DNA from: Manis javanica
Taxonomy: Eukaryota > Chordata > Mammalia > Pholidota > Manidae
NCBI RefSeq assembly: GCF_040802235.1
Contig: NC_133158.1
Location: 38,258,001-38,322,000, forward strand
Length of the DNA: 64,000 nucleotides
Direction of reading: 5' to 3'
Both the position numbers and the translations under genes were made by a program. A model generated the notes under the pieces. That model did no database searches and was not told where the DNA came from. It worked only from the letters and a program-made list of their open reading frames with translations. Shown one piece after another: positions 36,401-48,400 of the stretch (positions within the stretch are counted from its first letter, which is position 1; every line of letters starts with the position of its first letter).

Positions 36401-39400
36401 ATTGGGGGCCATAACTGGGTGTTGGCAGTCCTGTCCCCAAGCTCAGGGTCTGACACTGACCCTGCTGTGTGACCTTGGCAAAGTCAGGTGCCCTCTCTGA
36501 GCCGCAGTCTCTGTCTTCTCTGAAAGGAGAATAATCTTACCCTTGAAGCGTGGGTGTGAGGATTAAATGAATTGGCTTTCTCACAAGTATTTCATGCATC
36601 TTTCTTAAATTATCTTTTGTCAAACCATGACAAACTTCCCTGGCTTTCCCCTCATCTTCCTCTGAGTCAGCAGGGCCCACTGTCGAGGACTTGGAGCTCG
36701 GCACGCTTGTTCGGAGGGGCCTGTGGCTCTGCTGCATAGGCCCAGGCTGCAGAGCTCTTATTTGCATCCTCTGGGCGGAAGTGCCAGGAGTATTGTAACC
36801 AGATATGAAAAGGAAATCAAGATAGACGGATGTGAGGGCCATCCTTTGACTGGCTGTGGGCAGCTCCAGGTGGTGTTGGTAGCAAGGCGAGCAGCCCCCA
36901 GCCCATCCCGGGGGGCAGCAGTGGAGCGTGGCAGCCCCCAGCACTTCCCGAAAGCCCACTGGGCTTAGGAAGATGGCTGGTACAGCTCGGCCAGACCGTC
37001 CCTCTAGGCACCTCGCTTCCAGGCTGCACAGAGACCTGGGCATTTTAACCATTTGTTTATTCAACAACACCTGGTTGAGCGACTCCTCTACGTTAGCTTG
37101 TCCTAAGCACATAATATGTGAAGTCTATTAGAAAAGTCTCTGCCGCCTCTTGCTGCGGAAGGTCTACCCCCCAGGGGGAGGGCCCTGGCCCTGCACCGCC
37201 ACCTCCTCTGGGCAGCCGTGGTGGACATCGTTGGCAGACATCCTGTATCCATCCCCGCTGCAGGCGCCGGTGGTCCTGAGCCGAGACCACCATGATGTGA
37301 GTGGCACTGACAGCCCCTTCCGGGAGACCTCCAACATTTACGACGGCTCTGCCTTCTGTGCAGGTGAGGAAGGCAAAAGGTTAAAAAAAAAACACCTTTT
37401 TTAAAATGCTGGATTTGATTTTGTTTAAAAATCAATTGATTCATCCAGTGAGTTATGATGTCTTGAAAAATGAAAAATGCCTCAAGAGATGTGGCATAGG
37501 GTGACCATCCCAGGATGGAGCGGATTCTGGGCTATGGGAACTCTGGCTTTAAAACTGGGCCAGGGCCCAGCAAAATGGGACAGTTGGATGTTCTAGACTT
37601 GGGTGTGTGCCTGGCCACGCAAGGCACTTAAAGTCTGTAAGCCTCAGTTCCTTCATTTGTAAAAGGAGAAAACTCAGAAGGTTGTTGTAAAGAATTAAAT
37701 AATTAGTGCACATGCAGGACTGGATCAGTGTCCCATGGCCAGTGTTCAAAGCAGCAGCTGCTGTTTCTACTGCTGGTACCACACCCACTGTAATTCCAGC
37801 CATCACAGAAGCTGCTGGTTCTAGTCCTGCATAGCTTTCTCGTTCCTGGCCCTTGAGGAGTCCTTCAGTTACAGACGGGATCCCAGAGGAAGGAGATGGA
37901 CACTCAGGAATACCATCTGCACTATTTTTTTCCCAAGGAATTGGTCTATTTCATCTAAATTATTGAATTTGTGGGTATAGGTCATATTCTTTTATTAGTT
38001 TTTTTAATGCCTGTGGGGTGAGTTATGATGTCCCCTTTATCATTCTGATATTGGTCTTTGAAATCTTTTCTTTTTCTTTAGTCGGTCTGGCTAGAAGTTT
38101 ATCAATTTTATTGATATTCTCAAAAAAGAAGTTTTAGTTTAATTTTTTTTCTATTGCTCATCTGCTTCCAAATTAATTGATTTCTGCTATAAACTTTAGT
38201 ATATTCTTTTTTCTGCTTGATTTGGATTTAATTTGCTCTTCTTTCTCTGGTTTCATGAGGTAGAAGCTAAGGTTACTGATTTGAAGGCTTCTTCTTTTCT
38301 AATGCAAGTATTTAATGCTATAAATTTTCCTCTAAATGCTGCTTTAGCCGCATCCTATACCTTTTTACCTATTTTCATTTTCATTCAGTTCAAAGTATTT
38401 TAAAATTCCCTTTGCAGCTTCTTCTTGGACCTGTGGGTTATTTAGTGTATTGAAATTTCCAAGTTGGGGAGATTTTTCAGACATCTTTCTGTCACTGACT
38501 TCTGGTTTAATTCCATTCCAGTTTGAGAACTTAACTTGTATTTGTTCTGTTCTTTTTAAGTTCATTAAGGGGCTGTTTTGTGACATGGAATATGGCCTAT
38601 GTTGGTGCACTGAGAAGAACACATATTTTGCTGTAATTTAGGGGATCTTTATGTGTCAGCTAGGTCAGGTTGGTTGCTATTGTGGTCATCTAGATCCTTC
38701 CTGGTTTTCTGCCTGTTTGTCCCATAAATTCTGGGGTAGGAGTAGTGAAGTCTTCTATTCTTTTTTTTTTTTCTATAGGATACACTTTAATAATGAAAAC
38801 AAAGAGTCATAGAGTCCTCGTTTTGATCCACCACAATAATAAATCACCAGAAACTCCTAAGGACACAAGAGATGTTTTTTCCCAAATGCTGCCTGACTGA
38901 CAGTCTCACCCACCAGAGTGGGGGCTGTGCAGAATCCGGACAGTAGACTCCTCTGGAAATGTGCTCCTCTGTGTTTTGCTGTGGCCACTCTGATTTTGTG
39001 GTTGCTAAGAGAGAAGGATGTCTCTTTTTTGAAGTCTCCTATTCTGCTTGAAGATTTGTCTGTTTCTCCTTTCAGTTCTTATCCATTTTTGTGTCATGTA
39101 TTTTAAAGCTATGTTGTTAGGTGTACATTCATTTAGATTTATCATGTATTCTTGAAGAATTGACCTATCATTATGAAATGTCCTTCTTTATCCCTGATAA
39201 TATTGCTTGCTCTGAAATTCTCTGATATTAATATAGTTTATATTTGTATCCTACCACCACTATAACAAATCACCACAAATTTGTTGGCTTAAAAAAGCAC
39301 AAATGCATTTTCTTACAGTTCTGAAGGTCACAGGTCTGAAATTAGTTTCAGTGGCTAATGTCAAATTGGCAGGGCCCCTGGGGAGAATCTCCTGTCCTTT

Positions 39401-42400
39401 ACCAGATTCTAGACCTGCATTTGTTGCATTTCACAGGCCGGCACCAGGAGAAGAGCAATCTCAGGATTCTCCCTGATCTACTCTGAGAGCACACAGTAGG
39501 GTTTTTGGAGAAAGAGCCTGCTAGAGTGTGCAGACCTCCTTAAGTTTGTGTCCCAGGGGCCTCACAGTCTTAAGCGAGCTCACATTTGTCCTTTAGCACT
39601 CTGTTACACTTGTAAGGTGACCTGCCTGAGTGCTGTTTCTCTGTGTAAGCACTTGTCTCTCCCTAGACTTGCTAGTTGCTCTGGGACTTCAGTTCTGTGA
39701 TGGGACCAAGGAAGGTCATTAATTTACAGCTTGTCCCCAACCCTTGTTTTTGTTTGTTTGTTTTAAGGGTGGGAGTGGCACTCTTGGACACTACTTCTCT
39801 GAACTAAAATCAGTACCATCTTCCTTTTAATTCTTTTGTTCTTTCTGACTCTGGGGCATGCTATCTGCCATTCAGTGCCAGAGAGCATAACTATAGGGAA
39901 GGATAATAGTGGGTAGCTGGGCATTTGTCAATATTCTTGCTTTGCTGGCTCTGCAGACATGCATCTTTGCTATTCTGAAGTCTGTCCCTAGTTCCCCATC
40001 TGTCCTTCAGGCCTGGGTGGTGCTGGCTCAGCAGAGGAGCCAGGGGATGCCCACCCACCCACCTTGTTCAGAGAATGATGGGTGGTGGCTTCTGTGTCCA
40101 CAGACATGGCGGTGCAGAACTTCGTGGGAGATGCCTTTCGTGGTGCCACCTGGGTGGCTCTTCATAATGGCGGGGGAGTCGGCTGGTAAGGAGGTTTTGG
40201 AGAACCAGGCGGTGCTGGTGTGGGCTGACATGGAAGTCTCAGGAATTCCCTGAGGGTCCTGGGCCCTGCTCCCCACCACCAGAGCTCGCTCTGCTAATGC
40301 CTTTGTTGTGATGTGTTCCTCACATAAACTGGAAATCAGAGGGCCCAAGACACTCTAATTTCTGGGTCTCACCTGTCACACCACCTGTCACACGTGCTGC
40401 GGGTACTGCAAGGACAGCGGTGGCACCTTTCCTGTCCGTTCCCCAGGAATCCTCACGGTGCTGCCCTGGCCCAGATCTGTTCATTCCACCTGAGGTTCCC
40501 GGGTGGCTGGGTGGGGAGGAGGGAGACTTGGGTTCTGGGCTTACCTGGCTCCTGTCCACAGCTTTGTTCTGCTGGGGCCTGTTTCCAGTGTGCACCAGGA
40601 GGAAACTGGGGTTTCTGGGAGAGTATTCAGGTGACAGTTGCAGTTCCATCACGAACATGTCTGCTATAAATCTGCACCCTAATCCAACCTGTGAGGGCTC
40701 CCCACATCACCAAGCAATTCTCCACCATCAGCTGGGTGTCCTACAATTCAACTCAATTCTGACATTCTCTACTCGAGGCAGCATCAGATCCCACAGGTTA
40801 AAGGCTCCGTCCCACAAGAATTGCCCCACTTTGGATGCCAGTCGCAGGTCCAGGTGTTACCTGTGCTTCTGACAGAGTGGTAATAAATCAGAGGTTTGCT
40901 GACTCCCTCCTTGAGTTCCCTGCCTTTTGAGAGTGGCTCACAGAACTCAGGATATCAGTTAACTCACTAGATTACTGATTTATTACAATGCATATGAAAG
41001 AATACCAATCAATAGCCAGAGAGATACATAGAGTGAGGTCCTGAACAAAGAAGCTTCTGTCCTTACAGTGTGTGGTCCTGGTCCTGTGCAGTGGTGCAGG
41101 GAAGTGGCCTGGTCCCCAGCCTGGAAGCTCTCTGATCCTTGTCCTTTCAGGTTTTTATGGAGGCTTCACTACACAGGCATGAGTCATTAAATCACTGGCC
41201 AAGGCGAGTGGTTCGACCTCCAGCCCCTCGCCCCTCCCTGGAGGTCAGGGGTGGGACTGAACTTGCAACCCTCCAGGGCTTGCAGGGTTGGTCCCCCAGC
41301 CTTCAGCCACCTTCCTTGGGGTGGGGTGGGGGCTTTCCAGAAGTCACGTCATTAACATAACAAAAGTCGCCCAGATGGCTCTCTGCACTTAGAAAATTCC
41401 AACAGCTTTAGGAGCTGTGAGCTAGAAATTGGACAAAGACCAAATATGTAAGTCTAATTCTAAGCCACAATATTACTTTTACTGCCAAGGATAATGAATA
41501 ACTAACATTTATTGCACGTGGACCATGCGGCAAGCATTTGCTGAACTCTGATTCCACTCTCGTACCTAATCTTAGAAAGGAAATATATTTTACAGATGAG
41601 AAAACTGAGGCTCCTGAGGTTAAGTAGCTGCCCTCACACGGGTTGCCTCTGCCGGGGGTCAGGCGGTGAAGCCGTCTCCGCCGGGCTCCAGGGCCAGGTT
41701 GGAGCCCGGGCTACTTGGAACAGCAGGGGGCGCTGCAGCTTTGGAGACGAGGACAGGTCTCAGGCCAGGCCATCCCCGAACCGCCTCGGAGCCCATTTTG
41801 GCCGCATCCATCCTGGCCTCAACCAGTGCCAAGTCCTTCAGCGCTGGCGCTTCCCAGAGCATTCTGGCGAGCTAGCCAGCCTTGGCCTTTCAAGGCCAGA
41901 ACGCCGGGCTGCAGCCCAGTCAGGTGTCTCTAAGTAATGGAAAATGTGACCGGAGTGCATGTTCCTTCTGAAGCACAGGCTGGAGAAACCCAGGGCAGAG
42001 GAGTGCCTGGTTGTTTGGTACCTGGCTCCTCGGCCCTGGATTTGCAGAGTCAGTCCCAGAGGCAAAGGAGGGGCTCAGAGACTGAGTGGCCCAAGGCCGC
42101 AGAGCTGGTGGTGGAGCTGGGCTCCTAACCCAGATCTGTGGTCCCCCAGGATCCACCCAGCCTTGCCCACGGGGCAGCAGAGGCAAGACGAGGTAGAGCA
42201 GAGCTGGCCCCAGAAAGTGTCCATGACACAAGGGCCTCAGGACAGAGGGCAGCAGGGCCAGAATTAGACAGGGCGTAGCCTGCCACTGTCCCCCTGAACA
42301 TGGGGCTCCCGAGAAGGATGTTCCCTGGCAATTCCCAAGTTGCTGCCACCCCATGGCTCTACAGGCAGGGACACAGTCCCGTGGGATGCTGGCACCAGTG

Positions 42401-45400
42401 CCCTTTATCCTGGCTGTTCTCAAGGACTCTTAGGAAAGTACCTCAAGTTCACCTTGGACCCCCATCAGGCATTCTCGCAAGGTTTATTGCCAGAAATCAG
42501 AAAAAAGAAAAAAAATCTGTCCCAGTGGAAACCACTTCAAACCTTCAGCTCTGTTTTTCCTTTCCTGTTTCTGAGTTATAAGCTCATCCTGCTACTTCTG
42601 ATGCTTGGGTTCTTGTTTGCGAAGCCAAAGAATGAACTTCACAAACACTCAAGGTAGGAGAGTAAGGTACAGGCAAATAAAGTGAGAGGACAGAGCTCCT
42701 GGCTCACGCCAGGAGGGGACAAGAGAGTCCGTAGTGGTGCGTTGTCTAGGGGGTTTATAGGCTGTTGAGGATTTTTGGGAACTGAGGGTTTAGGATGTGG
42801 ACTTGTACCACCCGCCCTGCCCCCAGGGTGGGCTGGGCTGTTGTCTGTTTGCCAGGGCTGTTTACAGTGAAGTCATGGGTTATGCTGAGATACCCTTGCG
42901 GACATTCAAACATTCCAGGCCAAGTTGCTCCTGGCCTTTTGACCTTTAACTGATCTCACTAAAAATGTCCATATTCCTAGTCTGGTATCTTTACCCTAGA
43001 GAATTAGTGTGACCTTGACTTTGCATAATGCTGAACACAGAGTTTCCATAGGGACTTGACATTGTTACATTGCTTTGACTGTAAATGTCTTGCCTTGCTT
43101 TTTCCAGAGGCCCTCACCCTACTCTGTCTAAGTCCATGGTCCCTGTCTCACTTCTTGATTTGCTTTCAGTTTTATTTTGTCTATTGGCTCCCTGTTTTGG
43201 GGCACTTATGTTTCCAAGATTGATGCCGGGGTTCTTGTTCACGAAGCCGACGCATGAGCTTCGCAAACACTCAAGGTAGAAGAGCAAGGTACAGGCTTTT
43301 ATTTAGAGATAAAGTGAAAGGACGGAGCTCCTGGCTCATGCCAGGAGGGGACAAGAGAGTCCGTAGTGGTGCGTTGTCTAGGGGGTGTTATAGGCAGTTG
43401 AGGATTTTTCGAGAACATGAAAAAAACTTAGGGGTGTGGACTTGCATCACCTGCCCTGTCCTCAGCATGGGCTGGGTCATAGTCTGATTGCTAGGGCTGA
43501 TAGCGGAGTCACTGGTTATGCTGATACCCTTGCAGAACACTCAAACATTTCAGGCCAAGTTGTTCCCAGCCCTTTGACCTTTAACTAATCTCACTGAAGA
43601 TGTCTGTATCTTTACCCTAGGGAATTAGTGTGACCTTGACCTTGCATAATGCTTAGCACAGACTTTCAATAGGGACTTCTTTGCCCATTGTTACATTGCT
43701 CTGACTAAACATTCTGCCCTGCTTTTCCTGGAGGCCCTCACCCTACTCTGACTACACCCACCGTTCCCTGTCTCAAGATGACATCAGCTGTGGGTCCTTC
43801 TTTGGCCCCTCTGTTGCCTCTGTCTCCTCGGAGCCCCTTTGCTTGCCTGCTTGGTGCCTGTCTTGCTGGCAGTCTGTCTGCTCAGGAGAGCGTGCCAATG
43901 GGCCCGCCACAGCCCTGGGTACTCATACACCTTTGGGCCAGGGGCTGCAGAGCAGGAGAGGTCAGCCTCTGGTGTCAGGCTGGCCGGACAGGCCCGTGAA
44001 GACTGTTCTGGTCTCCTGTCCTTTACGGAGGGCGCCTGGGGGCTGAGTGGGAGGGACAGACCTCACTACCTCTCCTCAGTCCCTGTGTTTTCCTGTTTGC
44101 CGTGTCACCCTCCGCACTGCCTTCTGTCATCACACTCAGATCCAGCCCTAGGGGAGCCATGACTTTGAGGAATAAATGTATTTATTTGATCTGCCATCTT
44201 TACCTATATACTGACTTCTTTTTCTACCACACAATGTCTTAGGTCACATCTCAAAATTGAACATGCGTAGGAATCCCCAAGGAGCTTGTTAAATGCAGAC
44301 TGTGTCTCGCAGATCCGGAGTGGGGCTGAGACTCAGCAGACCCAAGTAGCCCCCAGACAGTGCTGCTTCTGGGGGCCCGAGAGCCACTCGGAGCCAGGAG
44401 GGCTCTCACCATGTGCGCCCATAGACCTCTTTGCCACCCCGCCCAGCACAATGGGGAGCCTCTTCACCTGTATTTTTGTAGCACAATAAAGAGTGTGGAT
44501 TCTGAAGTCAATCTGCACAAGTTAAGCTTGTTGAGCTTTGTTTCCCATCAAAAAATGGTAACAACTGCTGTGCAGCCTAGTGGTGACAGGGTTGAATGAG
44601 TGACTAGCTAACCTTATATAGTGCATAATGTGCAAGGACTAAACTTACGTGGTAGCTCCTCTAATTGCCACAACGGTGTCATCTAGAAATAAGTGCTGAG
44701 CAGAACAGGTCAGTAACTGCCTGGATTTCACAGTGAGCTCAGTTTGCAGGAGGCAGGCGCTAACCTACCACAGATCACTGCGAGGGAGCCAGAACAGGGC
44801 CTGACACGTGGCACAACTCCCATAAATGCTAACCTTTATCATGTGCGTGCATTCTTTGTGATCGCAGATTCAAAAAGGATGGGCATTTTACTCTTTGAGA
44901 GCTACCATCCAGTTTTCCCATATAAATATTCCTGTTTGTGTAACCTCGCCAACCCTGGGTGTTATCACCCTTTTAAACACGGTACTTGCCAGGCTGGTGG
45001 GTGGGAAGCAACAAGCCCTTTTTGTTTTGATTTGTACTGTTCACCACAGATTTTTGTCTTTGAGTCATGGGCTTTTTCTCATTGATTTGCCAGCCTCCTC
45101 CATCCGTTCTCCGTGTCTCTGAACTCTGCTTATAGGAGTTGTGTGGGCAGGGTTCTCCAGGAGGCCGACCTGAGCCGGAGCTGGGAGTGTGCAAAAGGCT
45201 GATTGCAGAGACACCTGGAAAGGAAGAGGGGAGCAGGGTGAGGGGACCCACAGTCTCATGCAGACCCGGCAGGCATGCCACCCAGCAGGGAGCTCTGGAG
45301 CCAAGACTGCCCCTGGAGGAGCCTGCCTGGGGCAGGAAGGGCCGGGCCGCAGGCGAGGGCAGCGCTCAGTCTCTGTGCCGGGAGGACCCGAAGGAGTCAC

Positions 45401-48400
45401 TGGGGCCTGTGAGTTAACCGCCTTCCCCACAGCAGGGCTTTCTGGAAGGGGTACCTGGGTGGGCCCCCTTCCCCACAGGGGACTTCCATCTTTATCCAGT
45501 GACTTTTCTATTCGGGCTCTTTGTTTTCTAAATGTTGCTTTAAAGTACCCCCCCACCACACACACCCACACACATACACACATTCCTGAGTTATGAAAAA
45601 ACATGCTCCTAAATCTTCTTTATTCGTCTTATGATTGTGACTATTTCCTTCCTTTGTACATCTGGTCCTTATTGTTCTTTACGTGCAATGTGGGCTTGTG
45701 ATTTTACGTGTTTCTCAAGGGAACATCCAGGTGTGCCAGCAGCCTCTGTGAGAGACCCCACTGCTCCCCCAGTGGTGCCACCTTGACCATGCGGTCCCCT
45801 GGGGTTGATGTGTGTCCAGGCTCCTCCTTGGTCAGGGTTTGCTGATGTCTCCTGGAGCTGAGCAGCTCTGCTCTCTGGCCATCTGGGCTTCAGGCTCCCA
45901 GATGAAAGATGTACTTCCAGCCTTCCAAAGAACTCTCTGGTTGAAGGACACACTGAGGTCCTTGCTTGGCGACTGTGGCTGCCGCCCTCTTTCTCCTCTG
46001 ACACCCAATATCAGCCTCTGACAGTGGATGGTGACGAGTTTCAATCTCTTCAAAGTATCCTGTACCCTAGAGGCTGGTGGGAGCTGGGGTGGGAGCCAAC
46101 TTGCAGGCCCAGGGATGCAGGTGAGGGCAGGGCAGGGGCAGCTGGCCCATGTGCAAGGGTTTTCAGCTTCTGTGCCCTGATGGGGTACAATGGTGGCTCC
46201 CAGGGCAGAGGGCTCCTCACTTCTAGATGGCAACTGGCTGAAATTGTCAGTAGGGTCCAAAGTGGGCAGAGAAGCATATAAGGTGGGATGGGTCTGAAGC
46301 ACCCGAGCCCAGAGAAACTAGCTGCACCTTCCAGGTCAGGAAGGAGAAAGTGCAAATTCACTGGAAGGGGGCCTGAAAGGCCAGGTGCTGTGGTCCCAGG
46401 GGTGTGGGTTTAGTAGTAGAGTCCTGGCAAGTGCTGGCAAGATCAAGGGCTTTTCCTGTGTGCGTAACCAGAGGGGGGATGCAGGGTGCCGTCATGGGCT
46501 GGGTGGGGACAGCAGCCGGGTCTGGCTGGACAGCAGGCCTTGATAATGATGACGAGGGTGAGGACAGAGGTCCAGGCTCACCAGGAAGGAGAGGGTCCCC
46601 ATGGCTGATAGAGAACAAGCTCCCAGCAAACGTAAGGCAGGCGGGATAGCGCCATCATACTTCAGGAAGATTCAGGTGACACGGTTAAGACTCGAAGGAA
46701 CCACTAGAACTGTGAGAGGAGGTGGTCCACATGGCACCCCCCAACATGCATTCATTAGCAAGCAGAAAATGCTGAAAGGAAGTGAACTCCCCTTCAAACC
46801 AAGTGGTCAGGACCCCTAACTACACATAAAGCAGGCAGGAAAAAGAGAGGGGAAGTAAAGAGCCTAAAGACAAAATCAGGAGGAATTAGAGGGGATTGAG
46901 CAATGCAAGAGACCCCACCAGGAAGGGCACCTGTAGGAAGTGCTGAGAACTGTGGAGGAAGTGACTCTCTGTAGTGGATGGGGTAAAGACCAGAGGCAGG
47001 AGCTGTAGCCCACAACCCTGAGCAGAGTGACTCGCACGTCCCCTAGGCAGCCGAGAGAGAGCAGGCTGTGGGCTGCAGGCGGCAGGGTCCAACCTGCTGC
47101 CTCTGCCGTCTGAGCCAAGGCCTCCAGAATGTTCGGAGAGATGCATGGGGTTCTGCCTGCTCCTGGCGGGGTGGGGCCTGGGAGCGGTCTGGAGACCTCT
47201 TTGCCTCTTGCAGGGGTGAGGTGATCAATGGGGGCTTTGGCCTCGTGCTGGACGGGACCCCGGAGGCTGAGCACAAGGCCAGGATGATGCTCAGCTGGGA
47301 CGTCTCCAATGGAGTAAGTCACCCAGGCCACCCCCTGGCCTTGCCTCCCTGTCAGTGGCCAGGCCTCTTGAGGCCACAGACCTGGATCAGAGTTCTGCTC
47401 CCCTCCTTCCCAGCAGACAGTCGGGAGCCAGCCCTTCCTTGTGTCTTTCTCTAGCCACTGCCGGGCTCCCTCCTCACCATTTGCCCACATCTCTCCTGTC
47501 TCCTGGGCTGCCCCAGGGTCTCCTTTTGTCCCCTGCCTCTGGTCTTTCTGCTCCAGCCCAGCCTCTCTCCACACGGGTCCTGGCTGTCCCAACCCTTCCC
47601 TCATGGTGCCAGCACCCCACTGCCAGTGCTGAGAGGCCTCCTTTTATAGCATTATTTTTCCATCTCTGAAGGTGGGTCAGAGTGCAGCTTCTTAAGCTAG
47701 TGTGGCTATGAACTGTTACCATCACACAGTTGCTTCTCTGTGTGCATGTGACCATGCTGTGGGCTTCCTTCCAGTCTACGACCACATCACAAGCAGCGCT
47801 GAGGGGGAAGCAGCACGAATCGGAAGCCAGGCAGAACAGGGGAGGATGTGTGTCAGCAGACAGGAGTGGAATGGGGTGGGCGGCTTGCAGAGCCCCACAC
47901 AAGGGCTTGGAGTCCAACTGTCGGGGGTCCTGGAGGCTGAGCTCAACCCCGAAGAGTGAGGGGTCCCTGTGGCCCCCAGCAGAGCCAGGTGGCCCTCATT
48001 CTGAAGGTGGTGAAGCAGTGAGGGAGTGGGTGGGGTCTGGGGGCATGCTGGTGGGGGTTGGTGGGAGTGGCAGCGGGGGCAGGGGAGGCGCCATGACCAC
48101 AGTCTGGGGGAGCTCTGATGGTGAGATGGAGAGGAAGACCCAGCCTGGGGGGTTTTTAAGGCAGATCTGAGGGATGTGTGGATTCTCCAAGGATGACTTC
48201 TGGGTGCTTGGCCTGGTGCCCTGCGTGGAGGTGAGCATGTTCTTGGAGATGGGGTGGGCTACAGGACAGCGAGTTTCAGATCAGAGGGGCCGGTAAAGAA
48301 GTGGTCTGGCCAGGAGAGGAGAGGGCTGAGCTGGGGAGGGGCAGCGGAGCAGATGCGAAAGGCTGCTGGCCCTGCAGATAGCATGGAGGGTCCCAAAGTG

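Larger units (their letters stand above)
37364..40103 (+). other. UROC1: UROC1 intron 17
   Basis: This 2.7 kb intron has a MIR-like piece at about 37595-37760 and a long minus-strand L1 ORF2 remnant at about 37925-38761 and 39031-39240. A retroposed insert splits that L1 (38762-39030). An old repeat lies at about 39245-39480 ('cactataacaaatcaccaca'), and a tttg run is at about 39747-39765. Confidence 0.65.
40186..47213 (+). other. UROC1: UROC1 intron 18
   Basis: At 7.0 kb this is the longest UROC1 intron. It holds an ancient LTR-type repeat at about 40650-41460 (AATAAA-rich, with 'ggcttcactacacaggcatg'), a MIR at about 41480-41640 and a tandem LTR pair at 42599-43775. A MER5-like segment is at about 44240-44360, a MIR-like piece at about 44490-44690 and a CA-rich stretch at 45547-45588. 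Other parts show no recognised feature. Confidence 0.6.

Noticed and set aside
45547-45588. CA-rich stretch as a regulatory site
   Set aside because: An ordinary imperfect CA microsatellite without supporting context.
46876-47604. Long minus-strand open frame of 242 codons
   Set aside because: It lies across and opposite UROC1 exon 19 and its flanking introns. It has no splice logic of its own and no recognised protein similarity; GC-rich sequence keeps it open.
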